Shown here: positions 1-11,797 of the stretch, piece after piece
Position numbering within the stretch: position 1 is the first letter of the stretch
Layout of the letters: the number at the start of each line of letters is the position of its first letter
DNA from: Trebouxia sp. TZW2008
Lineage: Eukaryota; Chlorophyta; Trebouxiophyceae; Trebouxiales; Trebouxiaceae
NCBI GenBank assembly: GCA_002118135.1
Contig: BDIU01000246.1
Location: forward strand, 64,463 to 128,462
Direction: 5' to 3'
Length of the DNA: 64,000 nucleotides
Position numbers and translations under genes: made by a program
Notes under the pieces: model-generated
The model's database searches: none
Seen by the model: the letters and a program-made list of their open reading frames with translations, nothing else
Told to the model about the DNA's origin: nothing

Positions 1-244
1 TTTGTTCATGTCTGCAGACAATCTTGTACCTCAGATGTGAGAATTGTTGTAGACACAAGCAACTTGCCCACAATGATTGGTTCAATTGGCTTGACTGACT
101 CCCTGCATTTGCTGCTTGCATTCAGGTGTCAAGTCGGACATGCAGATTGTCACAAGATGGCAGCATGCTGCTCACGATGCGGAATGCTGTTGAGTGTCTT
201 TACCATCAAATTCTTCTCGACTTTGCTGTTCCCTTTGCCTGCAG

Positions 245-367
245 GTTGACAAGCTAGCCCAGGAGTACAGCATCTACATGACAAGAAATGGACGCATATC
301 CATGGCAGGGGTCAACTCACACAATGTTGGACCTCTGGCAGAGGCAATCCACAAAGTCACAAAGTGA
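245..367 (+). CDS. Aspartate aminotransferase, C-terminal exon (partial)
   Basis: This is the last coding exon of a class I PLP-dependent aspartate aminotransferase, which interconverts aspartate plus 2-oxoglutarate and oxaloacetate plus glutamate. The acceptor is the pyrimidine-rich tract ending in CAG at 244. The exon encodes [20 protein letters not shown], then [20 protein letters not shown], then a TGA stop. The Y-x-T-x-x-GRIS-x-AG-x-N pattern near the C-terminus is characteristic of eukaryotic and plant AAT isoenzymes. Earlier exons, with the PLP lysine, lie left of the window, so the compartment cannot be judged. A TGTAA poly(A)-like signal lies near 857. Family assignment is firm; the isoform is unknown. 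Confidence 0.85.
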   Translation, partial: VDKLAQEYSIYMTRNGRISMAGVNSHNVGPLAEAIHKVTK

Positions 368-2472
368 AGTTGACAGAAGCTTCCATTTATACTGCTTACC
401 TTTCAGAACTACTACCTATTTCCCCTACAGCTTAGTGTAGCAGCCTCTACCTTCAACAACTTTCTCAGTTGCATCTGAATCAGTTGAGTTGCCAGACGCA
501 GGATGAATCGAGGTTTTGGATCCTTGCACGTTTGATTTGGTGTGCAGCCATACCTGCCTCAATAGCATGCCTGCTTTTACAAGCAAGTAGCGTGCAGTTT
601 CCTCTTACTAACTGTGCCAGCGGTGAACTGCCTAGAATACACATGCCTAGGAGGCAAGACTGGCTAAGTCATCAGATGAACGCACAATATTTGGCCAGCA
701 GTGGCGCAAGCATGTCGCCATGAATTGTACCGCTGAGACTTCTTGGCATGGTACATGTGACTCAAATATATCCTGCTGTGCAAGCAGTCAAGCCATCCCT
801 GGCAAACGACGCCCAGATCTGGCCCAGACTTTACTGCATGGCATGGCTCAAGGACTGTAACTATGCATGCGCAATCATTTGGTGATGATTAAACAGATTG
901 TGCATAATGAGTGAGGCAAGACCTGTACAAGCAGCATAGGCTGCATCAGCAACGGCGCACTGTGTCGTTGATTCATGCACAGCACATGTGGCAATGGCAC
1001 AGCAGCTACATATACTAGCACAACAATACTGCAGTAATCATTATACACTGTCACAAATCGAAATTTGCTGCTGGTGGATACATTGGCAACAGCAGGGCAG
1101 AGGCACAGCATGGAATGCACACAGAACAGCAAATTGTCTGTCACAAGCTTTATTAAGTTAACCAAGAACTCCAAGCCTTTAGAAAAGCAAGAAGCCTGGT
1201 CTGCAGCCAGACAGCAGCCCTGCCCTCCCCAGTTGAAAGTGTGTGTATACGGCCGTGGTGTGCTTGGCCTGCTGCTGGTGTAGTACATGCAATGCAATAG
1301 TACCTGAACAAACAGCTCAACAGCGCAGCATACAGGACTGCATAACACACATCACTGCACCAAGACTCTGGACTGCTTTGCCAAACGATGTGCAGCTGAG
1401 GACACAGAGACCTCTTTCAGATCAGCAGTAAGCTTGTTCCAAGCTACTGACAGATCAGATCTCAACTAGGTGCTTTGTTGACAAGAACTTGAACACAAGC
1501 AACCATGGGCAGTCCTGATGCACACAGCTCACACAAGCAGGAAGGCACCAGCTTGATAAGACCAAAATAAGGTAGCACAAATGAGATGCGCATAAACTGC
1601 AATGGATGCTGTATAGGCATTGCAGCAAGTACAGAATGTGGTCTGGCTTAATAGTGGAGAAAGTCAGGGGTTGCTGACTCTCTCCGTGGGTTCAGACCGC
1701 CGGTTGTCAGTCCGGGATGCAGCGAGCTACACCAGTTCAATATGGGCAACGGAAGTAGGGAAAGTGGCCACAATAAGGCACACACTCCAGGTATGTAATT
1801 GCCATCACGCAAAGCTGGTGCTACATGCACTGCAGACATGCAGCCATAAGTGCAAAGCAGTGCTGAGCATGGCTTGAAGGTAAGTGAGAGACGCTCGTTT
1901 GGTTGTGGTCGGCTTATTCGCATCATGATGTCGGCGACACTAAACAAAGCACTCGGTTGCAAGTCGCCGCCTGGCTCAAGTGTTATGCTTGAACCCTACT
2001 GAAGCCTTGGGGTTTGGAGTACAGAGCTTGCATCTGCTTTTGCACATTCTGTAAGCCATGCAGAGATGCAAAGCTGCATTGCGGGCACAGGTATTAGATT
2101 GCATGATTATAAGTCAAGCTTACAGTATTGATGCTTGAAGCATCTACAGAAACAGAGCAGAAGACATATGGTACAGAAAACACATTTACCAAACAAAAAA
2201 GCTTCACTCAACAATACTTGTTTGAGGTGGCAATTCTTTTGATAGTCATATGGTAGTGTCAGTCTCACACACAATACAGCACATGGTAGTAAACATGTGC
2301 TGCACTGTCGTCACTGACTGTAAATGTTAGGGGTATGTGGGAACCAAGACTGAAAAACACTTCAAAATTTCAATGTCACACATGACAGAAACCAAGACCG
2401 ACTGACAAACGCGAAGCTCTAAACACTCTGATGATACACAACACTGGTGATAGAACAGACTTGGTTTCAAAA
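368..2472. other. Non-coding stretch between AAT and the CDCA7-like gene
   Basis: The AAT 3' UTR occupies the left part, probably to the TGTAA near 857. The right part should include the 3' UTR of the minus-strand CDCA7-like gene; TTACA on the plus strand near 2119 reads TGTAA on its strand. Between about 900 and 2100 I see only short open frames without recognisable motifs or splice-site support, and no tRNA-like structure. Confidence 0.5.
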
Positions 2473-4840
2473 TCATGCTACAGCTACAGCCTGGCTTCTT
2501 GTGCGGCGTAAAGAGCCTGCCAAACCATGACTCTTCTTCACCATGTCATCATCACGGCTTCTCTTCTTTGAGTTCAGTTTGGCGACTGCAGCGTCTTGCA
2601 AGATCTTAGTCTGTGGTAGCAGGGTGACAAGGGTCTGCTGGACAGTTTGCTTCTTGCTGCTTCTGGGGTTGACTGGTACTTGGTTAACACCCTCTTCAGA
2701 TGTGGTAGAGACAATAGGCTCAGGCTCTGCATACAATCATTCATTGTTCAGTGCATACACTTGCTAGGCAGACTCTGCATACAGCAATTGACGATCATCA
2801 GCTCAAACACGGCTGCCGATTCATGCATGTGTGCTCAGCCATGTCAGGTCGCCACACTCAGAGCAGACACTTAGGATGCTGATGCATGACGGTGCAGAGA
2901 GTACACTACATTCAGATGACGTGGACATGGGCTAACAGCTAGCATCATGTGGCAAAACAGCTCCAAAATTCTATTGTTTTGCCCATAAAGTCAGTATTAA
3001 CAACATCTTCAATGTTCAGTGAAGTCGCTTCCAGGCACAGAATCCAATGAGGCTACAGTCAACAGCATGTATTCAGTGCAAACAAGAAAAAAGGACTCAC
3101 CAGCATTGCTTAGTTGAGCAGGCTCATCACTTGTCCCTGCAGACACAGCATCAGCAGAGCTGCTGCTGGGCATTGGTGATGTCTTCTCTGCAGTTGTGGA
3201 GTCAGCAGACTTCTGTTGGGTCAGAACCAGGTAGTGAGCCACAGACCTGTATCCTGTAACACCAGAGTACCATCATTGGGAATTCAGCATGATGTCACAG
3301 ACAGCAGATACACAGGTCTGCCCTGTAGCAATCTATGCTTGGAAAATCCTGGACACCAGAAATATTGAACATCAGACCATTTTGGATGGCATCATGTGCA
3401 GAAGGGACATACAGCAATAGCACTGTGCACGCACATTAACAGCACATGCCTGCACACAAGCAATACAAGATGCGCACAACAGAAATGGATGCAGGCATGT
3501 TTCTGCTTCTGCATGTACCAAGCTCGGAGCCTGAAAATGCAATACATGCATGCAGGTGGACAGTAGATGCTTACCCTCAGCAATGGCACGGCGGTACAGG
3601 GTGCCAGTGGGAGCCCAGCCCTTGCGGATACGGTGGTTGCTGCAGTTGCACAGGCCCCTGCACACCGGACAGGTCCACTCCTCCTTCTTCTCAACCTCCA
3701 GGATGTTCTCACCATACCGCATGAACAGGCAGTCACCACACAACACACCCTGCAAGCAGGACATTGAAGTCATGACATGTGCAAAATCACTCACATGGCT
3801 ATGGGTGTGGGCAGGCGCTACAGCAGTTGCTCTGCAATCAGGGGATTCAAGTCGTCAGACAGCCACATACCCACTGCGAGACATGTCAAGAAGGTGCGTT
3901 GGTTGTAATGACTTTGCGTTGTGTATATGGACTCAAATCAGAAGCTGTCAGGTTCTGATTACTGAGGCTTACTTGTAAGCTGTTGCAGCAGGAGCAGGTG
4001 GTGTGCTTTCCTAACGTCTTCTGTCTGCACTGATGGCATGTCATGCCATTCACCTTGTCATACACCCTCTTGCCAGAGGCGTCGCAGCCATCAACAAACA
4101 ACTCCCTGTAACACAAACAAAGCTGAGCACAGGCCAACAGTGACAACAGCAGCACAAGGTCACAGCAACAGTAGCGCAGTGGCTGTTGCAGAGGCTCACC
4201 AGGGCTCTTTGTAGTCACCCAACAAAGCGATGTCCTCCTGTGTGTACTCCTCCTCCACTGATGTAGCTGCAGCAGGCATCAATTGGTTTCAGGAACACAA
4301 ACTACGAGAGCGTGCAGGTGAACTGTCTTGCATCGAAGAACAGGACTTACGTTTGGATTCACCCAGAAAGGGCTGGCGGTTCTTGCGACTGACAATTCGG
4401 TCTGCGTGGTCCAGAGCTGATTCGTTGTAGTTTGGAGCAGGCTTGCCTTCCCCTCTTGCAGAGCGGCGTGCAGGCATTCTGACGAGATCGGCTGCTGCGA
4501 CGCTGCGAGGAGCGTGGACTCTTGGCTTTGCCGAAGCGCGACGCACCTTGGCTGCCTCGACAAGAGTTTGGGACATCTGCAACGGTCATAAGCCATCTCA
4601 AAGAACTTGTCACTGGTGATGTGTTCCACAGCTGACGCCATATGCAGTGCGTGCAAGTCAACAGGGCGTGCAAAGAGAGCCTCAAAACGGCTCGCTGCCG
4701 TACGATGAGGAAGCGGTCAAGCTCTGTCAGCAATGGCAAGACAAATCCACACACACCTGTTGCAAGCCTAGCTGCTCAATGCGCCTCTTGTTCTCCGCAA
4801 TCTTCTGCTGGCGCAACATCTCATACTGACAAGTTGCCAT
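2473..4840 (-). CDS. CDCA7-like zinc-finger (zf-4CXXC_R1) protein
   Basis: I read seven exons: 4840-4757, 4576-4351, 4266-4200, 4105-3973, 3749-3575, 3253-3101 and 2726-2473. They sum to 1092 nt (363 aa) with matching phases. The N-terminal helix reads YEMLRQQKIAENKRRIEQLG, the usual start of plant and animal CDCA7 proteins. The cysteine-rich domain (about residues 140-235) contains CHQCRQK, CSCC, GVLCGDCLFMRYGE, WTCPVCRGLCNCS and GWAPTG, followed by GYRSVAHYL, so all expected Cys pairs of zf-4CXXC_R1 are present. The C-terminal tail is basic and ends in RRTRSQAVAVA. Family members partner SNF2-type remodelers (HELLS/DDM1) in DNA-methylation maintenance. The ATG at 4840 is the first in frame before the helix; an upstream non-coding exon is possible. 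It is divergent from LTN1. Confidence 0.9.
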
Positions 4841-5398
4841 GGCTGCCGGACCAACTTGCTCGGGCGCAAACTCTAAGCTCAGCTGCTGATCAAGTCAACG
4901 GGTGCTGTTCCCTGCTAAGCTAAGGACATGCAAATGCACTCACGGGCTGGGAATAGAGAGAAGTGAGTGATAGCAGCAACGCTGTGCGACAATATCACAC
5001 CAGCACTGGACCACTGCGCTGCACCGATTGCAGTTGCAGCAAATGCAAAGGTGTGCTTGAGCTTTTGGCGCCAAAAGGCGACACTTTGTCTGCAGCATGA
5101 TCATGACTCATAGCATGCTTTGATTTCACAGCACGACACGATCGAGAACTGCACTCGGTGCTTGCAGCGCCTCAGGAAACCCGTTGTGCGGGTGTCGGAG
5201 AACAGGCTCGAAGCTAGAGCGTGGCCTGTGCAGCTCTCATCGTGTAGTACCGTTGAGGTGCATGATGCTTGAGCATCGGTTTGAGCGTCCAGATCGACTC
5301 CGTTTATGCTAACAATCAACCTGTCTCGTTCACTCACGCGTTGAACACGACGATCTAAAACCGAATCACATCGCCTTCACGTGCTGTGCTTGTGCAAG
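4841..5398. promoter_or_regulatory. Divergent CDCA7-like / LTN1 intergenic region
   Basis: This 558-bp interval separates the start codons of two head-to-head genes and must hold both core promoters and 5' UTRs. I see no unambiguous TATA box. The segment about 5040-5080 contains a GGCGCCAAAAGG element resembling an E2F-like TTTSGCGC site (TTTTGGCGCC on the plus strand). That would fit S-phase expression of CDCA7, but this is inference from one motif. Confidence 0.35.
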
Positions 5399-8300
5399 AT
5401 GGTCAAGGGGCATGAGCGCAAAAGCTACCAGCCTTCGAGCAGTGCTAAAGCAGCACAGCTACTGTCGGGCAGCGGTACTGCGGGCGGCTTTGGCTTTGGG
5501 GGGTACGCACTCAATATTCTGTCTGAGTTTTGGGCCACATCAGTCCTTCCTGTCGATTCATGCATGGCAACCATCAGCCATGACTGTATGACCTGCATGC
5601 CCTGCCACACATGCAGGTTTTCTGGAGCCACACCCATTGCGACTTCTGCTCAGGCTCTGCCCGCCTCATCAACTGATGCAGAAGGCACTAGCAGCGCAGC
5701 AACTGCGCCTGTCCTGTCTGGGGATCAGGACAGTGAAATCACCCAGCTGCTCAAAAGTCTTTCCAAAAGGGATGCCACAACCAAGTCAAAGGCCCTGCAG
5801 GCAAGCTCATATGGAATTATGAATCGCTTGAATCACCCCAGTTTCAGTAGCTTGATGTTGTTGGCTTGAAGCGACTCAGACTGAGTGGCCTGAGGTTCAG
5901 CAACCTGATGATTTTGACTTTCTGTCCTTATGTTACCCAATTTTCGGCAAGCTGATGTTGTTGACGTTCTGTTGCAGAAGCTTAAGACTGTTGTAGCTGG
6001 CAAAGATGCTCAAACAGTTGCAGCCTGTCTACCACCTTGGGCATATGTCTACAACAAACTGGTCATGGACAACAACAGGTATATTTCTGATCAGACATAC
6101 ATATTGCATAATCCTTACTCCTCTGCACCTCAACTCCATCAGGGTAGACAGATCCACAAAAGCACAGAAAGACAGAATGCTAGCTACTGCCTCCAGCATG
6201 AGTGCAGCTTTTTGCGTTGCACACACACGCATGCATCACCATTCATAAGCGTCAACATGCTAGCGTACAATCACTGAGCACACGAAAAGGTGCCTAAGCA
6301 GGTCGTGTGGCAGTTTTGCGCGAGTCGCATGCATGATGATGAATCGAGGAACTCCATCCTCCCTTCCTATACAGCAATCACCACAGATTTGTCAACTTCT
6401 AAGGCAGGACAACTTCCTTTGTCGCACATGCACCAATGGCACTTGCCTGACATGCAGCAGTGAGCATGTGGGTTGCCGCATTAGCATGCCTTGCGGCAGT
6501 TTTGTGCAGACTGCATGCAAAAGCAGAAGTCAGTGAATTCCATCCTTCTTTGTAGGACAGTCAGGACAGAGGCGTCAGGTGTGCTAGGTGCTATGACAAA
6601 GCTGGTGGGAAAGGGTTTGGCGCCATACTTGAAAGCACTTGCTGGCAGCTGGTGGCTAGCCCAATTTGACTCACATGCAGAAGCTGCAGCTGCAGCTAGG
6701 GAAGCCTTCCAAAATGCTTTCAGTGGCCCAAAACAAAAGGAAGCCCTTTTGTTCACCAGAACAGAGGTATAATGCCATCACAACTCTGCAATCAAGACTC
6801 TGTGGGCATGCTATGAGCAGCATCAGGTCTTCAAGCACTCACCGGATACATCACGCTAACAACCAGGCACCTCAGGGCCTCTTATTTGCCACTGAAAGGG
6901 TCTTCAAGCACTTGTGCACCATCAACCCCAAAGACAATGCAGCATGCATGTTGTGTACCAGCGACACCTTGCCAGAAGGCGCAAAATGTGATCTCAGCAG
7001 CAGCAGACACATCTACATAAACCATCTTGTCCAGCTGCTGCTCTTCTTGCAAGACAGCATGAAGGCTATCCAGAAGGGCCAGGGATGCAAGGAAGGAAGC
7101 CCCAGAGGAGTTGGGTGAGAGGCATAAGACCTTGTTCTTCTTTCCTTACAAAACCCATACATACCATCTATTGCAGGTGCTGCTCTTTTTACAAGATAAT
7201 CTGAAGGCTACCCCAGAAGCTTTAGGTGATGCAAAGAAAGAAACTCCTGAGGAGTTAGCTGAAAGGCACGAAAGGGTGACTGCTGCCTCGCTGCTGGCTC
7301 TGTCTTCCCTTTTGGACTTGCTGGTATCTCAGCAGCAGCATGACAACCCCACTGGTATGCTTATCTCCTTGTTTTGAACAGTAGATATTGACATCAAACA
7401 GACGTGACATGCAGAGTGTCATCTGCATGCTGCCTCACTGTTGGCCCTGTCTTTCTTTCTAGAGTTGCTAGTTTCTCAGCAGCAGCATGACAATCCCTCT
7501 GCTCTGCTTACCTTGTTGTTCTGAACAAGACATACTGACATCAAACAGTAGTGAAATGGGGATTGTCAATCTTTCCCCTTCCTGCTGGCCCTGTCTTCCC
7601 TTCTGGACTTGCTGATCTTTCGACAGCAGCATGAAGATCTCACTGGTGTGCTCATTGTGTGCTCTGCTGAACCCAAAACAACTAGACTGGCTTTGTAAGA
7701 AGCTGATTACTTTCATGTGCAATATCTTGATATTTTTGAATGCATGTGGACACCCTTGTTGTGCTGATGCCTGCAGAGCGAAGCGCACAATCTGAGGTGG
7801 TGGTGCAATTGGAGTCTCTGCTGGGCGGTCATGGCTTTCTCAAGCGCATGTTGGGCTCTAAAAACGCTCCTGTGCGAACAGCAGCCTACACGCTCATGGC
7901 CCACACTTGCTACAGGTGAGTCAATGCTCAGATTTTTGCTCCAGGTGCGGAAATGCTTAGTCACTTGCTGAGTCTTGGAGCATTCCAAGAGCAACAATGC
8001 AGTGCGCACAGCAGCGTGAGGCAGCAGTCGCTTACTTATATACATCTCAGCTTGCTCAAGAACCCAACTGCCAACAAGGCATGTAGCAGTTGACTGTGTG
8101 TTGCAGAGCACCGCAGCTACTGGAGAAGCATGTGCAGACAGCAGCGCCCTTGATTCTTGGAGCGTTCCAAGAACAGCAGAGCAGTGCACACAGTAGCATG
8201 TGGGAGATGGTGCTGGCCTTTGTGAAGGCTTACCCCTCTGCCTGGCATGCTGTGGACATGCGCAAGGCTGTGCTTCCAAGACTGTTGGCCTTCCTCAGGT

Positions 8301-11300
8301 AATTCATTGCTTAGATCAAACCCGATGATGCGCAAATGGCAACTGTTGTACTTGATACGCTTTGAATATGAGAGAGGGTGAGATGCCAAGACGTTTGACG
8401 TTCCTGAGGTAAGCCACTGCTTAAGTTGAATCACACAAGCCTGAACCCACACAGCAGCATGTAAAAAAAGGTGCTGGCCTTTGTAAAGGCATACCCCTCC
8501 GCTTGGCATGCTGCAGACATGAGAAAGGCTGTGCTAAGGCTGTTGGCCTTCCTCAGGTGAGCCACTGCCCAGCAATGTAACACAATCGTATCTTGTCCTG
8601 TGCCCTCAGCAACCTGTCTTGCACGGCAATGAAACTTAGTGCCCATTGACATGACCAAGATCAACCTTTGGCATAACAGCTGACTCACATAAGCTGCCTG
8701 ACATGCTGTGGACATGAACAAGACTGATGCTGACCCTTGACTCATATCAGCATCAATCTTCCTGCATTCCAACCAGACTTTCAAGCACCAATACGAGCCG
8801 CCTGTGTATCATGATCTGTCTCCTCTGCAGCTCCTGGGGCTGTGTGTACCTAGCATGAGGATCTCAATAGCACAGGCATTCTTTAGTCATGGCCGGCTGC
8901 TTGAAACCACATAGCCTCCCGTCATGAAGCCTACGAACAGCATATGCTTTGTTTCTCTTTTCCAAAAGTCACCTTTGATGCCAGTCCGGCTGCTACGGCT
9001 CTAGCTCAGCATCCTGCCCAGCAGTGCTGCCGTTTCTCTGTCTCTTCACAAGCGTCTTTGGGCTGTGTCACGAAAGCATAGCCACTCTAAGGTCATATTT
9101 GCTGCAGGTCTAGTTGCTGTGGCTCTGGCTCAGCATCCTGCCCAGCAGTGCTGCCGTTTCTCGGTCTACTCCAAGAAGTCTCTGGGCTGTGTCATGAAAG
9201 CATAGCCATACCAAGGTCATGTTTGCTGCAGGTCTGGTTGCTATGGCTCCGGCTCATCATCTTTTCCAGCAGTGCTACCATTTCTCCATCTTCTGCCAAA
9301 GGTATGCAAGAACGCGGCAGTTTACACAATAGTGCACACTCCTGCTATGAGATCATCATCATCAGCCTGCCCAGCAGTGCTGCGATTTCTCCATCTTTTG
9401 CCAGAGGTTCATCTTTTGGCCTCATGCAACTAGTGCACACTGCTTCTAACGATCACAGAGCACTTTCGTCTGTGTCTGCTGCTGTGAACTGTGCTGACTC
9501 TTACACAGCATCGCCAGTAACAAAGGAAATTCACAGACTTGTCACAGCAAGCTGCTGGCGTTTTGCAAACTGTGCTGGATCTGCTTTGGTGAGGAGAGCA
9601 GATCACTGAAACCTCAAAAGCTTTGCACAGCAAATGCATGTGCACTGCTTGATGATTGCTAGGGCACCCTTGTCAAACACGTGTCTTTCTGTCACCAGCT
9701 ATAGTTGCAATGACTTCAGCAGACATCTTTATCTCCAAGCCAGATGCTGATACTATCTGGCATTTCGAAAAAAGGGCTGTTGATATGCATGCAAGATGTC
9801 AGTTTCTGTGCCTGTTGCTTCCTCCTTTTCTTCTTACCCTTCTTCTTCTTCTTCAGGGTTTGTTGGGTCCAGAGCCAAGAGTGGGCATTGACACACTGGA
9901 AGCCCTATGGGCGGGCTGTGCCGCTCAGCCCCCTGGCCAGGGCAGAGAAGCAGCTGCTGCTGCCTTTGTAGAATGCTTGTGCTGGCTCCTATCACAGGTT
10001 GGTTTCTCTCTCCAGCAATGCACAAGCCGTATCAGTGACAGCCATGACTTTGAGTTGCGACTGCAAGGGTTTCTAGGGTCTCAAGCCATGAGAGCATGTC
10101 AGCAGTGATGTTGAGTCTTCTTGCACTTTTGTATATGTTGTGAGGCCCTATGGGAGATCTGTGCTGCTCAGTCCCCTGGCAAGGGCAGGGAAGCAGCTGC
10201 TGTTGGCTTTGTAGAATGCTTGTGCTGGCTCCTATCACAGGTCTACACCCCTTGACCATCAACTTGCCTTGTTTTGCAAGCTTCCCCATCAACTAGCAAA
10301 ATGTATTGACTGATGATTCATTTGCATGGCAAAACACCTTTGCTGGCTCCAGTCACAGCTTGCCTTTACGCCGCCAGGCATTCGATCTAGATTTTGCATC
10401 AGCAACATCATCAACTTAGGCTTCCAGGGCACTCAAGCAACCAGAGATTGTCCGCAAAACAATATTCTGTCATCCTTCACTGCCTGCCTTGTCTTCAAAA
10501 CACTTTCTCAGTACATGCTTGTCATTCTGCCTGTGTTGCAACACCACTGCTTGAGAACTTAACCTTGCTTACATATGCCAAGTCAGCATGCACGACATCT
10601 GTTGTGGCATCACAGTCACAAGCTTCTTGTTGCATGCTGTCAAGAAAAGCTGAAGCTTCTAATGACAAGAAAAGACGCAAGGCAACGAATGTAACGCATG
10701 ACTCTCTCTGCTCACATTGGCAACACTGCATCAATGCATGCAGCCATCCTTTGGCAAAACTGATATGATTACTGATCGCTAGACCAAAGCAATGCCACAG
10801 CAGCCCTGTCAAGCGCTCATCGTACACAAGCATTGCTGCAACATGCGCATTGTTGGAATCCAGGCTGGCAGCCTAGCTGGAGGGCAGGGTAAGGCAGAGG
10901 GCTATGCCACAGCAGCCCTGCAGGGGCCCTTGTGCTCACAAGTGGTGCCTGCAACCCTGCAAGGCAATTTTGGCATCAGCAACACTGCCATGGCTATTGT
11001 GGCTGACACACTCAACAAGATCAAAGGTCTTTCAGGTGAGAATTTGGCATTAGCACCATTGCCATGACTGTGTTGGCTGACATGTTGTGTCATTTTTATG
11101 AGACACCCACAACCCTAGGCTTTCAAATTCAGAAATCTCGCTGTTGCTGTCGATGTGCTTGTTGTGAACATCAGTTTTCCAGGTGAATCTGCATGGCAAC
11201 AAGTCCACCAAAGTTGTTGTTGCTGTCATTCCTCTTTTACATCTAGTGTGGCATCTTCATCTCGCTTACGCTGTTCTGGCTGACATGTACAGCACAGATG

Positions 11301-11765
11301 GAGGTCTGTTTGGTGACATTGCATGGCACTGGCAGGAATCTGGCTGTTGGTGCTGCTTCAGGACAGTCGCACGCATATGAGCATGTCATGTAGCATGAAA
11401 CATTGTAATGAACCTGTTGTAGTATGCTCAGGTGAGTGCGGTTTTGCTGTGGGATGGCCAGAGGCACTTCGGCATGCTTTGCCATCGTGTAGCAGCATTG
11501 CACTCGCCTGAACATCATTCAACAGGTCCATTACAACTACCGTGCCTACCCATGCAAAATTGGAAACAGCGAGCAAAGTACACAACCTGTCAGCGTCCTG
11601 ATGCGGCACAGGACGCTCATCCATCTCATCAATTGACACTGGAAGCATTGTAGTAAGCAGATGCAACTGACCGCAATGCCAGAACAAGCCAGTCTGGCGA
11701 GATAGAACTTGGGCCACACGCACGTTGCACATGTGCTGGAAAGTGTAACCAGTATCAACATCGTT

Positions 11766-11797
<32 letters not shown>

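Noticed and set aside
875..1348. Long minus-strand open frame
   Set aside because: Cysteine-rich random-looking text, no motif, no splice context and overlapping frames on the other strand.
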